A stretch of 64,000 bases of DNA. It comes from Streptomyces sp. NRRL F-6676 (GTDB taxonomy: Bacteria; Actinomycetota; Actinomycetes; Streptomycetales; Streptomycetaceae). The stretch spans positions 1 through 64,000 of the forward strand of contig NZ_JOHS01000040.1 in the NCBI RefSeq assembly GCF_000725625.1. Direction: 5' to 3'. Each line of letters begins with the position of its first letter. Position 1 is the first letter of the stretch. The position numbers and the translations under genes are program-made. This document shows, in pieces, positions 1-8,287 of the stretch. Below the pieces are notes generated by a model that was not told the origin of the DNA, searched no databases, and saw only the letters and a list, made by a program, of their open reading frames with translations.

Positions 1-564
1 ATCCCCACCGCCGCCCACCAGACACGCGCCCCCACCCTCGTCGCCGCCCCCCTCGGCCCCCACCCCCTCCTCGTCGACACCCTGCACACCCGCCTCCTGG
101 AGGCCGGCTGGCGGGCCGAGCCGGACGCCGCCCTCCGCCACCGCACCGCCGTCGTCCTCGCCGCCGCCGGCTCCCGCGACCCGCACGCCGCCGTCGACAC
201 CACCCGCACCGCCGCCCTCCTCGCCGACCGCCTCGGCGTCCCCGTCGTCCCCGCCTACGCCTCCGCCGCCACCCCCACCGTCCCCGCCGCCGTACGCGCA
301 CTGGCCGCCCGGGGCCGCGACCGGGTCGCCGTCGCCTCGTACTTCACCGCACCCGGCCGCTTCCACACGGAGTGCGCCGCGGCCGCCCCGTGGCTCGCCG
401 CCGCCCCGCTCGGCGCCCACCCCGCGATGGCCCGCCTCGTCCTGCACCGCTACGACGAGGCACTGGCCCAAGCCGCCACCCCGACCGGCCCGCCACCCCG
501 ATTCCATGCAGCGAAAAGAGTCCCTGCCAAGGTTGCACTGGTGTCAATCGGCCACCGTTCCTAA
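1..564 (+). CDS. Sirohydrochlorin chelatase, CbiX type (5' truncated)
   Basis: The reading frame is open from base 1 and ends in TAA at 562-564, giving about 187 codons without the N-terminus. It reads like the second half of a CbiX/SirB chelatase: a VLAAAGSRDP segment near codon 56, then VPAYASAATPTVPAAV and a VASYFTAPGRF segment. These match the usual GSxDP and substrate-loop positions of the family. Such enzymes insert Fe2+ (siroheme) or Co2+ (cobalamin) into sirohydrochlorin in the cytoplasm. The true start and any upstream partners (for example nitrite or sulfite reductase genes) lie outside the window, so the metal cannot be assigned. The TAA stop is unusual for this genome. Family assignment is good, metal specificity open. 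Confidence 0.75.
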   Translation: MPTAAHQTRAPTLVAAPLGPHPLLVDTLHTRLLEAGWRAEPDAALRHRTAVVLAAAGSRDPHAAVDTTRTAALLADRLGVPVVPAYASAATPTVPAAVRALAARGRDRVAVASYFTAPGRFHTECAAAAPWLAAAPLGAHPAMARLVLHRYDEALAQAATPTGPPPRFHAAKRVPAKVALVSIGHRS

Positions 565-605
565 CGTCGATCGCGCACACCCGCGACGACGGAAGGAACA
601 CGCGC

Positions 606-1853
606 ATGAACATCCACCCCCGCCCGCACTCCCGCCCGCCCACGAAACGCGCCGTGGTGATCGGCGCCGGGATCGTCGGCCTGACGACCGGGCTCGCGCT
701 GCGCCACGCAGGGTTCGACGTCGTGGTCTGTGAACGCGCACCGGAGATCCGCGCGGCCGGGGCCTCGCTCGGACTGTGGGCGAACGCGCTGGCGGTCTTC
801 AACGCGCTCGCCGTCGGCGACCAGGTGCGCGCCATCGGCGCGCCCACCGAGATGCGCTTCCACGACCCGGCCGGAAGGCTGCTCGACACACCGGAGTTCG
901 GCCCCGGGGACCGCCGGTACCTGCTCGTCCACCGCGCGAAGCTCAACGATCTGCTCGCCGACGCCGTGGGGCGGGCGAACATCCGTCCGGGCACCGCTTT
1001 CGAGGCGTACGAGGAGCACGCGGACCGGGTGACGGTCCGGCTGTCCGACGGCGGCACCGAGGACGCCGACGTGCTCGTCGGGGCGGACGGCGCGTACTCC
1101 GCCGTGCGCGCCCGGCTCGTGCCGGGCACCCCGGCGCGGGAACACGCCGGTCACCACGCCTGGCGCGCGGTCATTCCGCCCGGCGGCGTCACCGTCCCCG
1201 GGGACCGGCTGATCCTGGGCGGCGACCGCTGCCGGGGCGGCTACGTCCGCACGTACGACGGAAGCGTCTACTGGCTCGTCAACCAGTTCGACTCGCCCCC
1301 GCCGACCGGCACACCGAAGGAGCAGGCCATGGCCCGCGCCGCCCGCCTGGAGGAGCCGGGAGGCGGCGGCGTCCTGTCCGCGCTGATCGCGGCGACACCC
1401 GACGAGGCGATACTGCACCACCGGATCACGCGGGTGCCGCCGCTGCCCCGCTGGGTCTCCGCCCGGGTCGCGCTGGCCGGGGACGCCGCCCACGCCATGT
1501 CCCCGCACATCACCGCCGGTGCGACGCTGGGCATCGAGGACGCCGCCCTGCTCGGCCGTCTCCTCGCCGGCACCGACGACGGCGTCCCTACCGACGGCGT
1601 CCCTACCGGCGGCGTCCCGACCGACGACGCCCCCGCCGTCGACATCCCCGCCGTCGACATTCCGGCCGCGCTCGCCGCGTACGAGGCCGACCGCATCCCC
1701 CGGTACGCCCACGTCGCCGAGCTGTCCGCCGCGGTGGAACACGCGCCCACCCCGCGGGAGTTCGCACGGCACTACGCCGCGTTCAGCCACTGGATGCTCA
1801 ACCAGCGCCCCGCCGCACCCCGCACCGGAACGGGGGCCCGGCGCATGACGTGA
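606..1853 (+). CDS. FAD-dependent aromatic monooxygenase-like protein
   Basis: 415 residues from ATG 606, preceded by GGAAGGA at a proper distance; in-frame codons further upstream overlap the preceding gene and are not needed. It is a class A flavoprotein monooxygenase of the UbiH/PHBH type. The Rossmann motif GAGIVG is at residues 20-25, the DG motif (GADGAYS) near 158, and the GD motif (GDAAHAMSP) near 292, which binds the FAD ribityl. Such enzymes use NAD(P)H and O2 to hydroxylate aromatic or polyketide substrates. Residues 326-353 carry a low-complexity insert ([10 protein letters not shown] repeats, then AVDIP twice) that the family does not need. The substrate is unknown, and it stands alone between unrelated housekeeping genes. 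Confidence 0.85.
   Translation: MNIHPRPHSRPPTKRAVVIGAGIVGLTTGLALRHAGFDVVVCERAPEIRAAGASLGLWANALAVFNALAVGDQVRAIGAPTEMRFHDPAGRLLDTPEFGPGDRRYLLVHRAKLNDLLADAVGRANIRPGTAFEAYEEHADRVTVRLSDGGTEDADVLVGADGAYSAVRARLVPGTPAREHAGHHAWRAVIPPGGVTVPGDRLILGGDRCRGGYVRTYDGSVYWLVNQFDSPPPTGTPKEQAMARAARLEEPGGGGVLSALIAATPDEAILHHRITRVPPLPRWVSARVALAGDAAHAMSPHITAGATLGIEDAALLGRLLAGTDDGVPTDGVPTGGVPTDDAPAVDIPAVDIPAALAAYEADRIPRYAHVAELSAAVEHAPTPREFARHYAAFSHWMLNQRPAAPRTGTGARRMT
1581..1664. repeat. Short in-frame tandem repeats in the monooxygenase gene
   Basis: A 15-bp unit (GGCGTCCCTACCGAC and variants) occurs three times at 1581-1625. A second 15-bp unit (GCCGTCGACATCCCC) occurs twice at 1635-1664. Both keep the frame, so copy-number changes would alter only the length of a linker. 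Confidence 0.85.
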
Positions 1854-1922
1854 ACGGGCGCCGCGACGGCGCCGACACCCCCGTCGCGCCCGACCGGACC
1901 CGGCACTGTCAGTGGTGGCGTC

Positions 1923-1928
1923 TACTGT
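1923..1928 (+). promoter_or_regulatory. -10 element suggesting leaderless dgt mRNA
   Basis: TACTGT ends seven bases before ATG 1936. No Shine-Dalgarno sequence precedes that ATG, so transcription probably starts at or next to the start codon. The -35 region is weak. Confidence 0.4.
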
Positions 1929-1935
1929 CGTACCC

Positions 1936-3273
1936 ATGGAAGGAACCGCATCCGGCGCGGGCGCCGTCCCGCGTCGGCCGTACGAGCAGTACGCCACGCG
2001 TGGCGGGTACGACGCGGCGGCGGTGGAGCGCTGGGCCCCCGAGCCCGACAAGCGCCCCGGGCGCACGGCCTTCCAGCGCGACCGCGCACGCGTCCTGCAC
2101 TCCGCCGCGCTGCGCAGGCTGGCCGGCAAGACCCAGGTCGTCACCCCCGGCACCACGGGCTCCGACTGGGACGCCAGCCCCCGTACGCGGCTGACGCACT
2201 CCCTGGAGTGCGCCCAGGTCGGCCGCGAGCTGGGCGCCGCCCTCGGCTGCGACCCCGACCTCGTCGAGGCCGCCTGCCTCTCGCACGACCTGGGGCATCC
2301 GCCCTTCGGGCACAACGGCGAACAGGCGCTCAACGCTTTCGCCGAGGACTGCGGCGGCTTCGAGGGCAACGCCCAGTCGCTGCGTCTGCTCACCCGCATC
2401 GAACCCAAGCGGTTCGCCCCCGACCCCGCCACCGGCGCCCTCGTCGGCGTCGGCCTCAACCTCACCCGCGCCGCCCTGGACGCCGCCGCCAAGTACCCCT
2501 GGCCGCGCGGCGCCCACCCCCGCGATCCGGCCTCGCCCAAGTTCGGGGTGTACGAGGACGACCGCCCCGTCTTCGACTGGGTCCGCGAGGGCGCCCCCGG
2601 CGACCGCAGCTGCTTCGAGGCCCAGGTCATGGACTGGTCCGACGACGTGGCCTACTCGGTGCACGACGTCGAGGACGGCCTGCACGCCGGCCACATCGAC
2701 CCCCGCACCCTGCGCGACGACACCGAGCGGCAGGAGATCTTCGCCGTCGCCCGGCGCCGCTACGTCCCCCCGGACACCGATCCGGCGGCACTCGCCGAGG
2801 CCCTCGACCGCCTCCTCGCCCAGGACTGGTGGCCGCACGGCTACGACGGCTCGGCGATCGCCCAGGCCCGCCTCAAGGACGCCACCAGCCAGCTCATCGG
2901 CCGCTTCTGCCTGGCCGCCGAGGGCGCCACCCGGGCCGCGTACGGCTCCGGGCGGCACACCCGCTACGGCGCCGAACTGGTCGTACCGCCCGGCATCCGC
3001 CACGAGTGCGCGGTCCTCAAGGCGGTCGCCGACCGGTACGTCATGCAGCGCGCCGAGCAGGAGCGGCTCCGCGCCGACCAACGGGTCGTCGTCGCCGAAC
3101 TGGCGGACGCGCTCACCGCCCGCGCGCCCGACGGGCTCGACCCCCAGTTCCGGGCGCTGTTCGAGGAGGCGGCCGACGACCGCGCCCGCAAGCGGGCCGT
3201 CGTCGACCAGATCGCCTCACTCACCGACGCCTCGGCGCGCTCGCTGCACGCGCGGCTGACCGGGCGGGTGTGA
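1936..3273 (+). CDS. dgt: Deoxyguanosinetriphosphate triphosphohydrolase
   Basis: 445 residues from ATG 1936; an in-frame GTG at 1912 is possible but would leave the -10-like TACTGT inside the gene. It hydrolyses dGTP (and related dNTPs) to the nucleoside and triphosphate. HD-domain metal ligands are visible: the RTRLTHSLE segment at about 81-89 and the pair H117-D118 in [13 protein letters not shown]. This is the diagnostic motif of bacterial dGTPases. A further acidic segment, [17 protein letters not shown], supplies the last metal-binding residues. Length and motifs agree with the actinobacterial type. The gene lies just upstream of the reductase and dnaG genes on the same strand, the order remembered for Streptomyces. 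Confidence 0.95.
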   Translation: MEGTASGAGAVPRRPYEQYATRGGYDAAAVERWAPEPDKRPGRTAFQRDRARVLHSAALRRLAGKTQVVTPGTTGSDWDASPRTRLTHSLECAQVGRELGAALGCDPDLVEAACLSHDLGHPPFGHNGEQALNAFAEDCGGFEGNAQSLRLLTRIEPKRFAPDPATGALVGVGLNLTRAALDAAAKYPWPRGAHPRDPASPKFGVYEDDRPVFDWVREGAPGDRSCFEAQVMDWSDDVAYSVHDVEDGLHAGHIDPRTLRDDTERQEIFAVARRRYVPPDTDPAALAEALDRLLAQDWWPHGYDGSAIAQARLKDATSQLIGRFCLAAEGATRAAYGSGRHTRYGAELVVPPGIRHECAVLKAVADRYVMQRAEQERLRADQRVVVAELADALTARAPDGLDPQFRALFEEAADDRARKRAVVDQIASLTDASARSLHARLTGRV

Positions 3274-3294
3274 TCATGGGCCGACGGGTGGGGA

Positions 3295-3352
3295 GGGGGT
3301 GGCGGGAAAGGCGCGCCGGGGCGGCCCGGCGTGCGCCGATCGGGCCACCCCC
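3295..3352. terminator. Nested GC hairpin after dgt
   Basis: GGGGGTGGC (3295-3303) pairs with GCCACCCCC (3344-3352). The interior contains a second inverted repeat (GGCGCGCCGGG against CCCGGCGTGCGCC). It starts 21 bases after the dgt stop and has no T run. It is likely a factor-independent or mRNA-stabilising structure. Confidence 0.5.
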
Positions 3353-3417
3353 TCTTCCCGCACCGGGCCGCGTGCGGGAGGCTCGCATGTGGCGACATCC
3401 TTACGAGGAGGCATCAA

Positions 3418-4683
3418 GTGGTCGACGCGGATCAGACGTTCGTCATCGTCGGAGGAGGCCTGGCCGGGGCCAAGGCGGCCGAGGCGCTCCGTGCGGAGGG
3501 GTTCACCGGGCGGGTGATACTGATCTGTGACGAGCGCGACCACCCCTACGAGCGCCCGGCGCTCTCCAAGGGCTTCCTGCTCGGCAAGGAGGAACGCGAC
3601 AGCGTCTTCGTCCACGAGCCCGCCTGGTACGCGCGCAACGACATCGAACTCCACCTCGGCCAGACCGTCGTCGCGGTCGACCGCGCCGCCAAGTGCGTCC
3701 GCTACGGCGACGACGGCACCGTCGTGCACTACGACAAGCTGCTCCTCGCCACCGGCGCCGAACCCCGCCGCCTGGACATCCCCGGCACGGACCTGGCCGG
3801 CGTCCACCATCTGCGCCGGCTCGCCCACGCCGAGCGGCTCAAGGGCACGCTGACCGCGCTCGGCCGGGACAACGGCCACCTGGTGATCGCCGGCGCCGGC
3901 TGGATCGGCCTGGAGGTCGCGGCGGCCGCCCGCGAGTACGGCGCCGAGGTCACCGTCGTCGAACCCTCCGCCAGCCCGCTGCACGGCGTGCTCGGCCCCG
4001 AGCTCGGCAACGTCTACGCCGAACTCCACCGCGAGCACGGCGTCCGCTTCCACTTCGGCGCCAGGCTCACCGAGATCGTCGGCCAGGACGGCATGGTGCT
4101 GGCCGCCCGCACCGACGACGGCGAGGAGCACCCGGCGCACGACGTGCTCGCCGCGATCGGCGCCGCGCCCCGCACCTCGCTCGCCGAGGCGGCCGGCCTG
4201 GAGATCGCCGACCGCGCCCACGGCGGGGGAGTCGTCGTCGACGAACGGCTGCGCACCTCCGACCCCGACATCCACGCCGCCGGCGACGTGGCGTCCTTCC
4301 CGCACGCCCTGTTCGGTACCCGGCTGCGCGTCGAGCACTGGGCCAACGCCCTCAACGGCGGCCCGGCCGCCGCGCGGGCGATGCTCGGCAAGGAGAGCGT
4401 CTACGACCGGGTGCCCTACTTCTTCTCCGACCAGTACGACGTCGGCATGGAGTACTCCGGCTGGGCCCCGCCCGGCTCCTACGACCAGGTGGTGCTGCGC
4501 GGCGACGCCGGGAAGCGGCAGTTCATCGCGTTCTGGGTCAAGGAGGGGCGGGTGCTCGCCGGGATGAACGTCAATGTGTGGGACGTCACCGGGCCGATCC
4601 AGAACCTGATCACCAGCGGCACCCCCGTGGACACGGAGGCGCTGGCCGACCCGCACACGCCCTTGGAGAGCCTTCTCACCTGA
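3418..4683 (+). CDS. NAD(P)H-dependent FAD oxidoreductase (ferredoxin/rubredoxin reductase-like)
   Basis: 421 residues from GTG 3418, chosen because GAGGAGG lies just upstream at 3405-3411. Two dinucleotide-binding folds are clear. The FAD GGGLAG is at residues 12-17 and the NAD(P) motif GAGWIG near 158. A C-terminal FAD motif (IHAAGDVASFPH) is near 285, followed by a reductase C-terminal domain with a FFSDQYD segment. This is the architecture of the soluble reductases that pass electrons to [2Fe-2S] ferredoxins, rubredoxins or P450 systems. No ferredoxin gene is adjacent, so the partner is not known. It lies between dgt and dnaG on the same strand, which suggests a long-standing neighbourhood rather than a functional link. 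Confidence 0.88.
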   Translation: MVDADQTFVIVGGGLAGAKAAEALRAEGFTGRVILICDERDHPYERPALSKGFLLGKEERDSVFVHEPAWYARNDIELHLGQTVVAVDRAAKCVRYGDDGTVVHYDKLLLATGAEPRRLDIPGTDLAGVHHLRRLAHAERLKGTLTALGRDNGHLVIAGAGWIGLEVAAAAREYGAEVTVVEPSASPLHGVLGPELGNVYAELHREHGVRFHFGARLTEIVGQDGMVLAARTDDGEEHPAHDVLAAIGAAPRTSLAEAAGLEIADRAHGGGVVVDERLRTSDPDIHAAGDVASFPHALFGTRLRVEHWANALNGGPAAARAMLGKESVYDRVPYFFSDQYDVGMEYSGWAPPGSYDQVVLRGDAGKRQFIAFWVKEGRVLAGMNVNVWDVTGPIQNLITSGTPVDTEALADPHTPLESLLT

Positions 4684-4897
4684 GCAGCGGGAGCGGCGGG
4701 AGCTGTCGGTGGGCCACCACAGGCCCTGTCGTCACAGTCCCGTCTGCCTCACGACGCCATGCACGCACTCTCGCCGCACCGGGCCCAGACCCAAGTACGG
4801 TCCAGTACGAGGGCCTGGGCCCGGCACGACGAGAGCACGCACCTGACGCCGCGAGGCCCGCCCTGCGGGCGGACGACAGGACTGTGACGACAGGACC

Positions 4898-4903
4898 TAG
4901 AAT
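4898..4903 (+). promoter_or_regulatory. -10 element for leaderless dnaG
   Basis: TAGAAT ends six bases before the GTG start of dnaG at 4910. No ribosome-binding site precedes the GTG, so a leaderless transcript is likely. The -35 region is not obvious. The rest of 4684-4909 shows no gene. Confidence 0.5.
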
Positions 4904-4909
4904 TCACGC

Positions 4910-6820
4910 GTGGCAGGACGGATCAATGACGAGGACGTGAAGGCGGTCCGGGACGCGGTTCCCATCGACGCCGTCGTGTCCGAGTACCTCCAGCTGCGCA
5001 ACGCCGGCGGCGGCAACCTCAAGGGGCTGTGCCCCTTCCACGACGAGAAGTCGCCGTCCTTCCAGGTCAGCCCGAGCAAGGGACTCTTCCACTGCTTCGG
5101 CTGCCAGGAGGGCGGCGACACCCTCACCTTCGTGATGAAGATCGACCACCTCTCGTTCTCCGAGGCGGTCGAACGGCTCGCGGCCCAGGCCGGCATCACC
5201 CTGCGCTACGAGGAGGGCGGCTACAACCCCTCCCACCAGCGCGGCGAGCGGATCCGCCTGGTCGAGGCGCACAAACTGGCCGCCCAGTGGTACGCCGAAC
5301 AGCTCGGCACGCACCCGGAGGCCGACACCGGCCGCACCTTCCTCGCCGAACGCGGCTTCGACCAGGCCGCCGCCGTCCACTTCGGCGTCGGCTACAGCCC
5401 CCAGGGCTGGGACCACCTCACCCGCTACCTGCGCGGCAAGGGCTTCACCGACAAGGAACTCCTCCTCTCCGGCCTCGCCCAGGAGGGCCGCCGGGGCCCC
5501 ATCGACCGCTTCCGGGGCCGGCTGATGTGGCCGATCCGGGACATCGGCGGCGACGTCGTCGGCTTCGGCGCCCGCAAGCTCTACGAGGCGGACAACGGCC
5601 CGAAGTACCTCAACACGCCCGACACCCCGATCTACCGCAAGTCCCAGGTCCTCTACGGCATCGACCTCGCCAAGAAGGACATCGCGAAGGCCTCCCGGGC
5701 CGTGGTCGTCGAGGGCTACACCGACGTCATGGCCTGCCACCTCGCCGGCGTGACCACCGCCATCGCCACCTGCGGCACCGCGTTCGGCGGCGAGCACATC
5801 AAGATCCTGCGCCGGCTGCTCATGGACAACGGCTCGGCCCGCGTGATCTTCACCTTCGACGGCGACGCGGCCGGCCAGAAGGCCGCCCTGCGCGCCTTCG
5901 AGGACGACCAGAAGTTCGCCGCCGAGACGTACATCGCCATCGCGCCCGACGGCATGGACCCCTGCGACCTGCGGCTGGCCAAGGGCGACGAGGCGGTCGC
6001 CGAGCTGGCCGAACCCCGCACCCCGCTGTTCGAGTTCGCGCTGCGCCAGATCGTCGGCCGCTACGACCTCGACACCCCGGCGGGCCGCGCCGCCGCGCTC
6101 GACGAGGCGGCGCCGATCGTGGCCCGCATCAAGAACAGCGGCGCGCAGCACGAGGTCGCCGTGCAGCTCGCCGGGCTGCTCGGCATCCTCGACACCCAGT
6201 TCGTCGTCCGCCGCGTCGGCCAGCTCGCCCGCTGGGCCCGTGAGCGCGGCGGCCGGGGCCCGGCACCCGCCGCCGACCGGCGCCCGCAGCAGCAGTACGC
6301 CGCGGGACCGGCCCGGTCGGGACCGCGCGGCCCCGCGCTCACCCTGCGCAACCCCGTCTACGCCACCGAGCGCGAGCTGCTCAAACTCGCGCTCCAGCGG
6401 CCCGAACTGGTCTCCCCGGCGTTCGACGCGTACGGCACCGACGAGTTCACCGCGCCGCCCTACGCGGCCGTCCGCGAGGCGATCCAGGAGGCGGGCGGCG
6501 TCGAGCAGGGGGTGCGGGACCCGCAGGAGTACCTGCTCCGGGTACGCGAGGCGGCCCCCGACGACGTGGTCCGCTCGATGGTCACCGAGCTGGCCGTCGA
6601 GGCGATCCTGCGCCGCACGGTGGACGAGCACTACGCGGGCGAGCAGCTGGTCACGGTGCGCCGCCGCGCGGTCGAGCGGCGGGTGCGCGACATCCAGAGC
6701 CAGCTCACCCGCCTCACCGCGCACGGCGACCCGGCGCAGTTGAGCGCCGTGCAGAACGAACTGTGGGTGCTCCAGCAGTACGACCAGGCGCTGCGGGCGG
6801 GCGGCGCGGCGGCGCTGTGA
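4910..6820 (+). CDS. dnaG: DNA primase DnaG
   Basis: 636 residues from GTG 4910. It makes the RNA primers for lagging-strand and restart synthesis at the replication fork. The N-terminal CHC2 zinc finger has ligands C41, H44, C62 and C65. The RNA-polymerase/TOPRIM core contains VVVEGYTDVMACH near 266 and FTFDGDAAGQKAA near 314, which carry the acidic metal ligands. After a Pro/Gln-rich linker around 455-475 comes the C-terminal helicase-binding region. Length is normal for actinobacteria. No Shine-Dalgarno sequence is present and a TAGAAT -10 box lies immediately upstream, so translation is probably leaderless. The sigma-factor gene follows 200 bases downstream, an order reminiscent of the primase-sigma macromolecular synthesis operon. 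Confidence 0.98.
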   Translation: MAGRINDEDVKAVRDAVPIDAVVSEYLQLRNAGGGNLKGLCPFHDEKSPSFQVSPSKGLFHCFGCQEGGDTLTFVMKIDHLSFSEAVERLAAQAGITLRYEEGGYNPSHQRGERIRLVEAHKLAAQWYAEQLGTHPEADTGRTFLAERGFDQAAAVHFGVGYSPQGWDHLTRYLRGKGFTDKELLLSGLAQEGRRGPIDRFRGRLMWPIRDIGGDVVGFGARKLYEADNGPKYLNTPDTPIYRKSQVLYGIDLAKKDIAKASRAVVVEGYTDVMACHLAGVTTAIATCGTAFGGEHIKILRRLLMDNGSARVIFTFDGDAAGQKAALRAFEDDQKFAAETYIAIAPDGMDPCDLRLAKGDEAVAELAEPRTPLFEFALRQIVGRYDLDTPAGRAAALDEAAPIVARIKNSGAQHEVAVQLAGLLGILDTQFVVRRVGQLARWARERGGRGPAPAADRRPQQQYAAGPARSGPRGPALTLRNPVYATERELLKLALQRPELVSPAFDAYGTDEFTAPPYAAVREAIQEAGGVEQGVRDPQEYLLRVREAAPDDVVRSMVTELAVEAILRRTVDEHYAGEQLVTVRRRAVERRVRDIQSQLTRLTAHGDPAQLSAVQNELWVLQQYDQALRAGGAAAL

Positions 6821-7023
6821 GGGCGGGCCGCCCGTAGCTCCCGCCCCCTGCCGGTAACCGACGGGTCACGGACCGGACGCAAAAAGTCACCGCACGCCCC
6901 TCGTGGCGGAGATGTGTCGTACCCCACACTGGGGGCGGTGCCTCAAGTCCTCGGAGCGCGGCCGGCCCGCACCCCACGGATCCCGTACGCCCCCGCGCAG
7001 CGACTCATCCGGAGGTCGCCCCC

Positions 7024-8091
7024 GTGCAGACGCAGACCCTCACGCAGACAGACGGCGCGACAGACGGCGCGACAGACGGTGCGATGGCCGACGCGACGGG
7101 CGGTGCGACGGGCGGTGCGGTGGCGGCGGTGGTGCCCGTCGAGCCGCCGCGCGGCCGGGCCGACACGGGTGGCTCCGGGGGGCCCTCCTCCGATCTGTTC
7201 CGTCAGTATCTGCGCGAGATCGGCCGTATCCCGCTGCTCACCGCGGCCGAGGAGGTGGACCTCGCCCGCCGGGTCGAGGCCGGGCTGTTCGCCGAGGAGA
7301 AGCTCCGCTCCGCCCTCGACCTGGACAGCCGGCTCGCCCTCGACCTCGACAAACTGGTCGTCCGGGGCCGGATGGCCAAGCGCCGGCTGATCGAGGCCAA
7401 TCTGCGCCTCGTCGTCTCCGTCGCCAAGCGGTACGTCGGGCGCGGGCTGACCATGCTCGACCTGGTGCAGGAGGGCAACCTCGGGCTGATCCGCGCGGTG
7501 GAGAAGTTCGACTACGCGCGCGGCTACAAGTTCTCCACGTACGCGACCTGGTGGATCCGTCAGGCCATGTCCCGCGCCCTGGCCGACCAGGCCCGTACGA
7601 TCCGCGTGCCGGTGCACGTCGTCGAGCTGATCAACCGGGTGGTGCGGGTGCAGCGGCGGATGTTGCAGGAGCGGGGGTACGAGCCGACGGCGGAGGAGGT
7701 CGCCGCCCATCTCGACCTGCCGCCGGAGCGGGTGGGGGAGGTGCTGCGGCTCGCCCAGGAACCGGTGTCGCTGCACGCGCCGGTGGGCGAGGAGGAGGAC
7801 GTCGCGCTCGGCGACCTCATCGAGGACGGCGACGCCGCGAGCCCCGTGGAGTCGGCGGCGTTCCTGCTGCTGCGGGAGCATCTGGACGCGGTGCTGTCGA
7901 CGCTCGGGGAGCGGGAGCGGAAGGTGGTGCAGCTCCGGTACGGCCTGGCGGACGGCCGCCCGCGCACGCTGGAGGAGATAGGCCGCATCTTCGGCGTCAC
8001 GCGCGAGCGGATCCGCCAGATCGAGTCCAAGACCCTGAACAAACTCCGCGACCACACCTACGCCGACCAACTCCGCGGCTACCTGGACTGA
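7024..8091 (+). CDS. hrdA: RNA polymerase sigma-70 family factor, HrdA-like
   Basis: 355 residues from GTG 7024, with GGAGG nine bases upstream. Region 1.2 ([21 protein letters not shown]) begins near residue 57. Region 2 ([20 protein letters not shown], then [18 protein letters not shown]) follows at about 135-190. Region 4 ends with the helix [16 protein letters not shown] near 329. It therefore belongs to the principal-like group that recognises ordinary -35/-10 promoters, but it lacks the long N-terminus of HrdB. Position next to dnaG points to hrdA; this is from memory of gene order, and HrdC or HrdD cannot be excluded from sequence alone. The first 50 residues are a low-complexity stretch with DGAT repeated three times and GGAT twice. 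Confidence 0.88.
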   Translation: MQTQTLTQTDGATDGATDGAMADATGGATGGAVAAVVPVEPPRGRADTGGSGGPSSDLFRQYLREIGRIPLLTAAEEVDLARRVEAGLFAEEKLRSALDLDSRLALDLDKLVVRGRMAKRRLIEANLRLVVSVAKRYVGRGLTMLDLVQEGNLGLIRAVEKFDYARGYKFSTYATWWIRQAMSRALADQARTIRVPVHVVELINRVVRVQRRMLQERGYEPTAEEVAAHLDLPPERVGEVLRLAQEPVSLHAPVGEEEDVALGDLIEDGDAASPVESAAFLLLREHLDAVLSTLGERERKVVQLRYGLADGRPRTLEEIGRIFGVTRERIRQIESKTLNKLRDHTYADQLRGYLD

Positions 8092-8110
8092 CGCAACGGT
8101 TGCGCCCACG

Positions 8111-8252
8111 CGGCGGAGCCGCAGATCGACACAGCCCCGCGTCCCTTCAGGGGCGCGGGGAACTGCGCACGGGGCGAAGCCCCGTCCGGGGTCAAAGGGG
8201 CGGAGCCCCTTGAGGACGGGACGGGTAGGGGCGGCGGGGGCGAGGAAAAAAT
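8111..8252 (+). repeat. Dispersed Streptomyces intergenic repeat, copy 1
   Basis: The stretch contains CGGCGGAGCCGCAGATCGAC, GGGGCGCGGGGAACTGCGC, paired GGGGCGAAGCCCC, GGGGCGGAGCCCC and GACGGGTAGGGGCGGCGGGG blocks, ending in GAAAAAA. The same blocks appear in inverted orientation at 55148-55300. It occupies nearly all of the gap between hrdA and the ABC exporter and can fold into several hairpins. Confidence 0.8.
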
Positions 8253-8287
8253 CCCCCAGCCCCCACGCACCCCCGCAAGGACCCCCC

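Noticed and set aside
561..2630. Long antisense frame over the monooxygenase and dgt
   Set aside because: No motif, biased Arg/Gly composition, and both sense genes are well supported.
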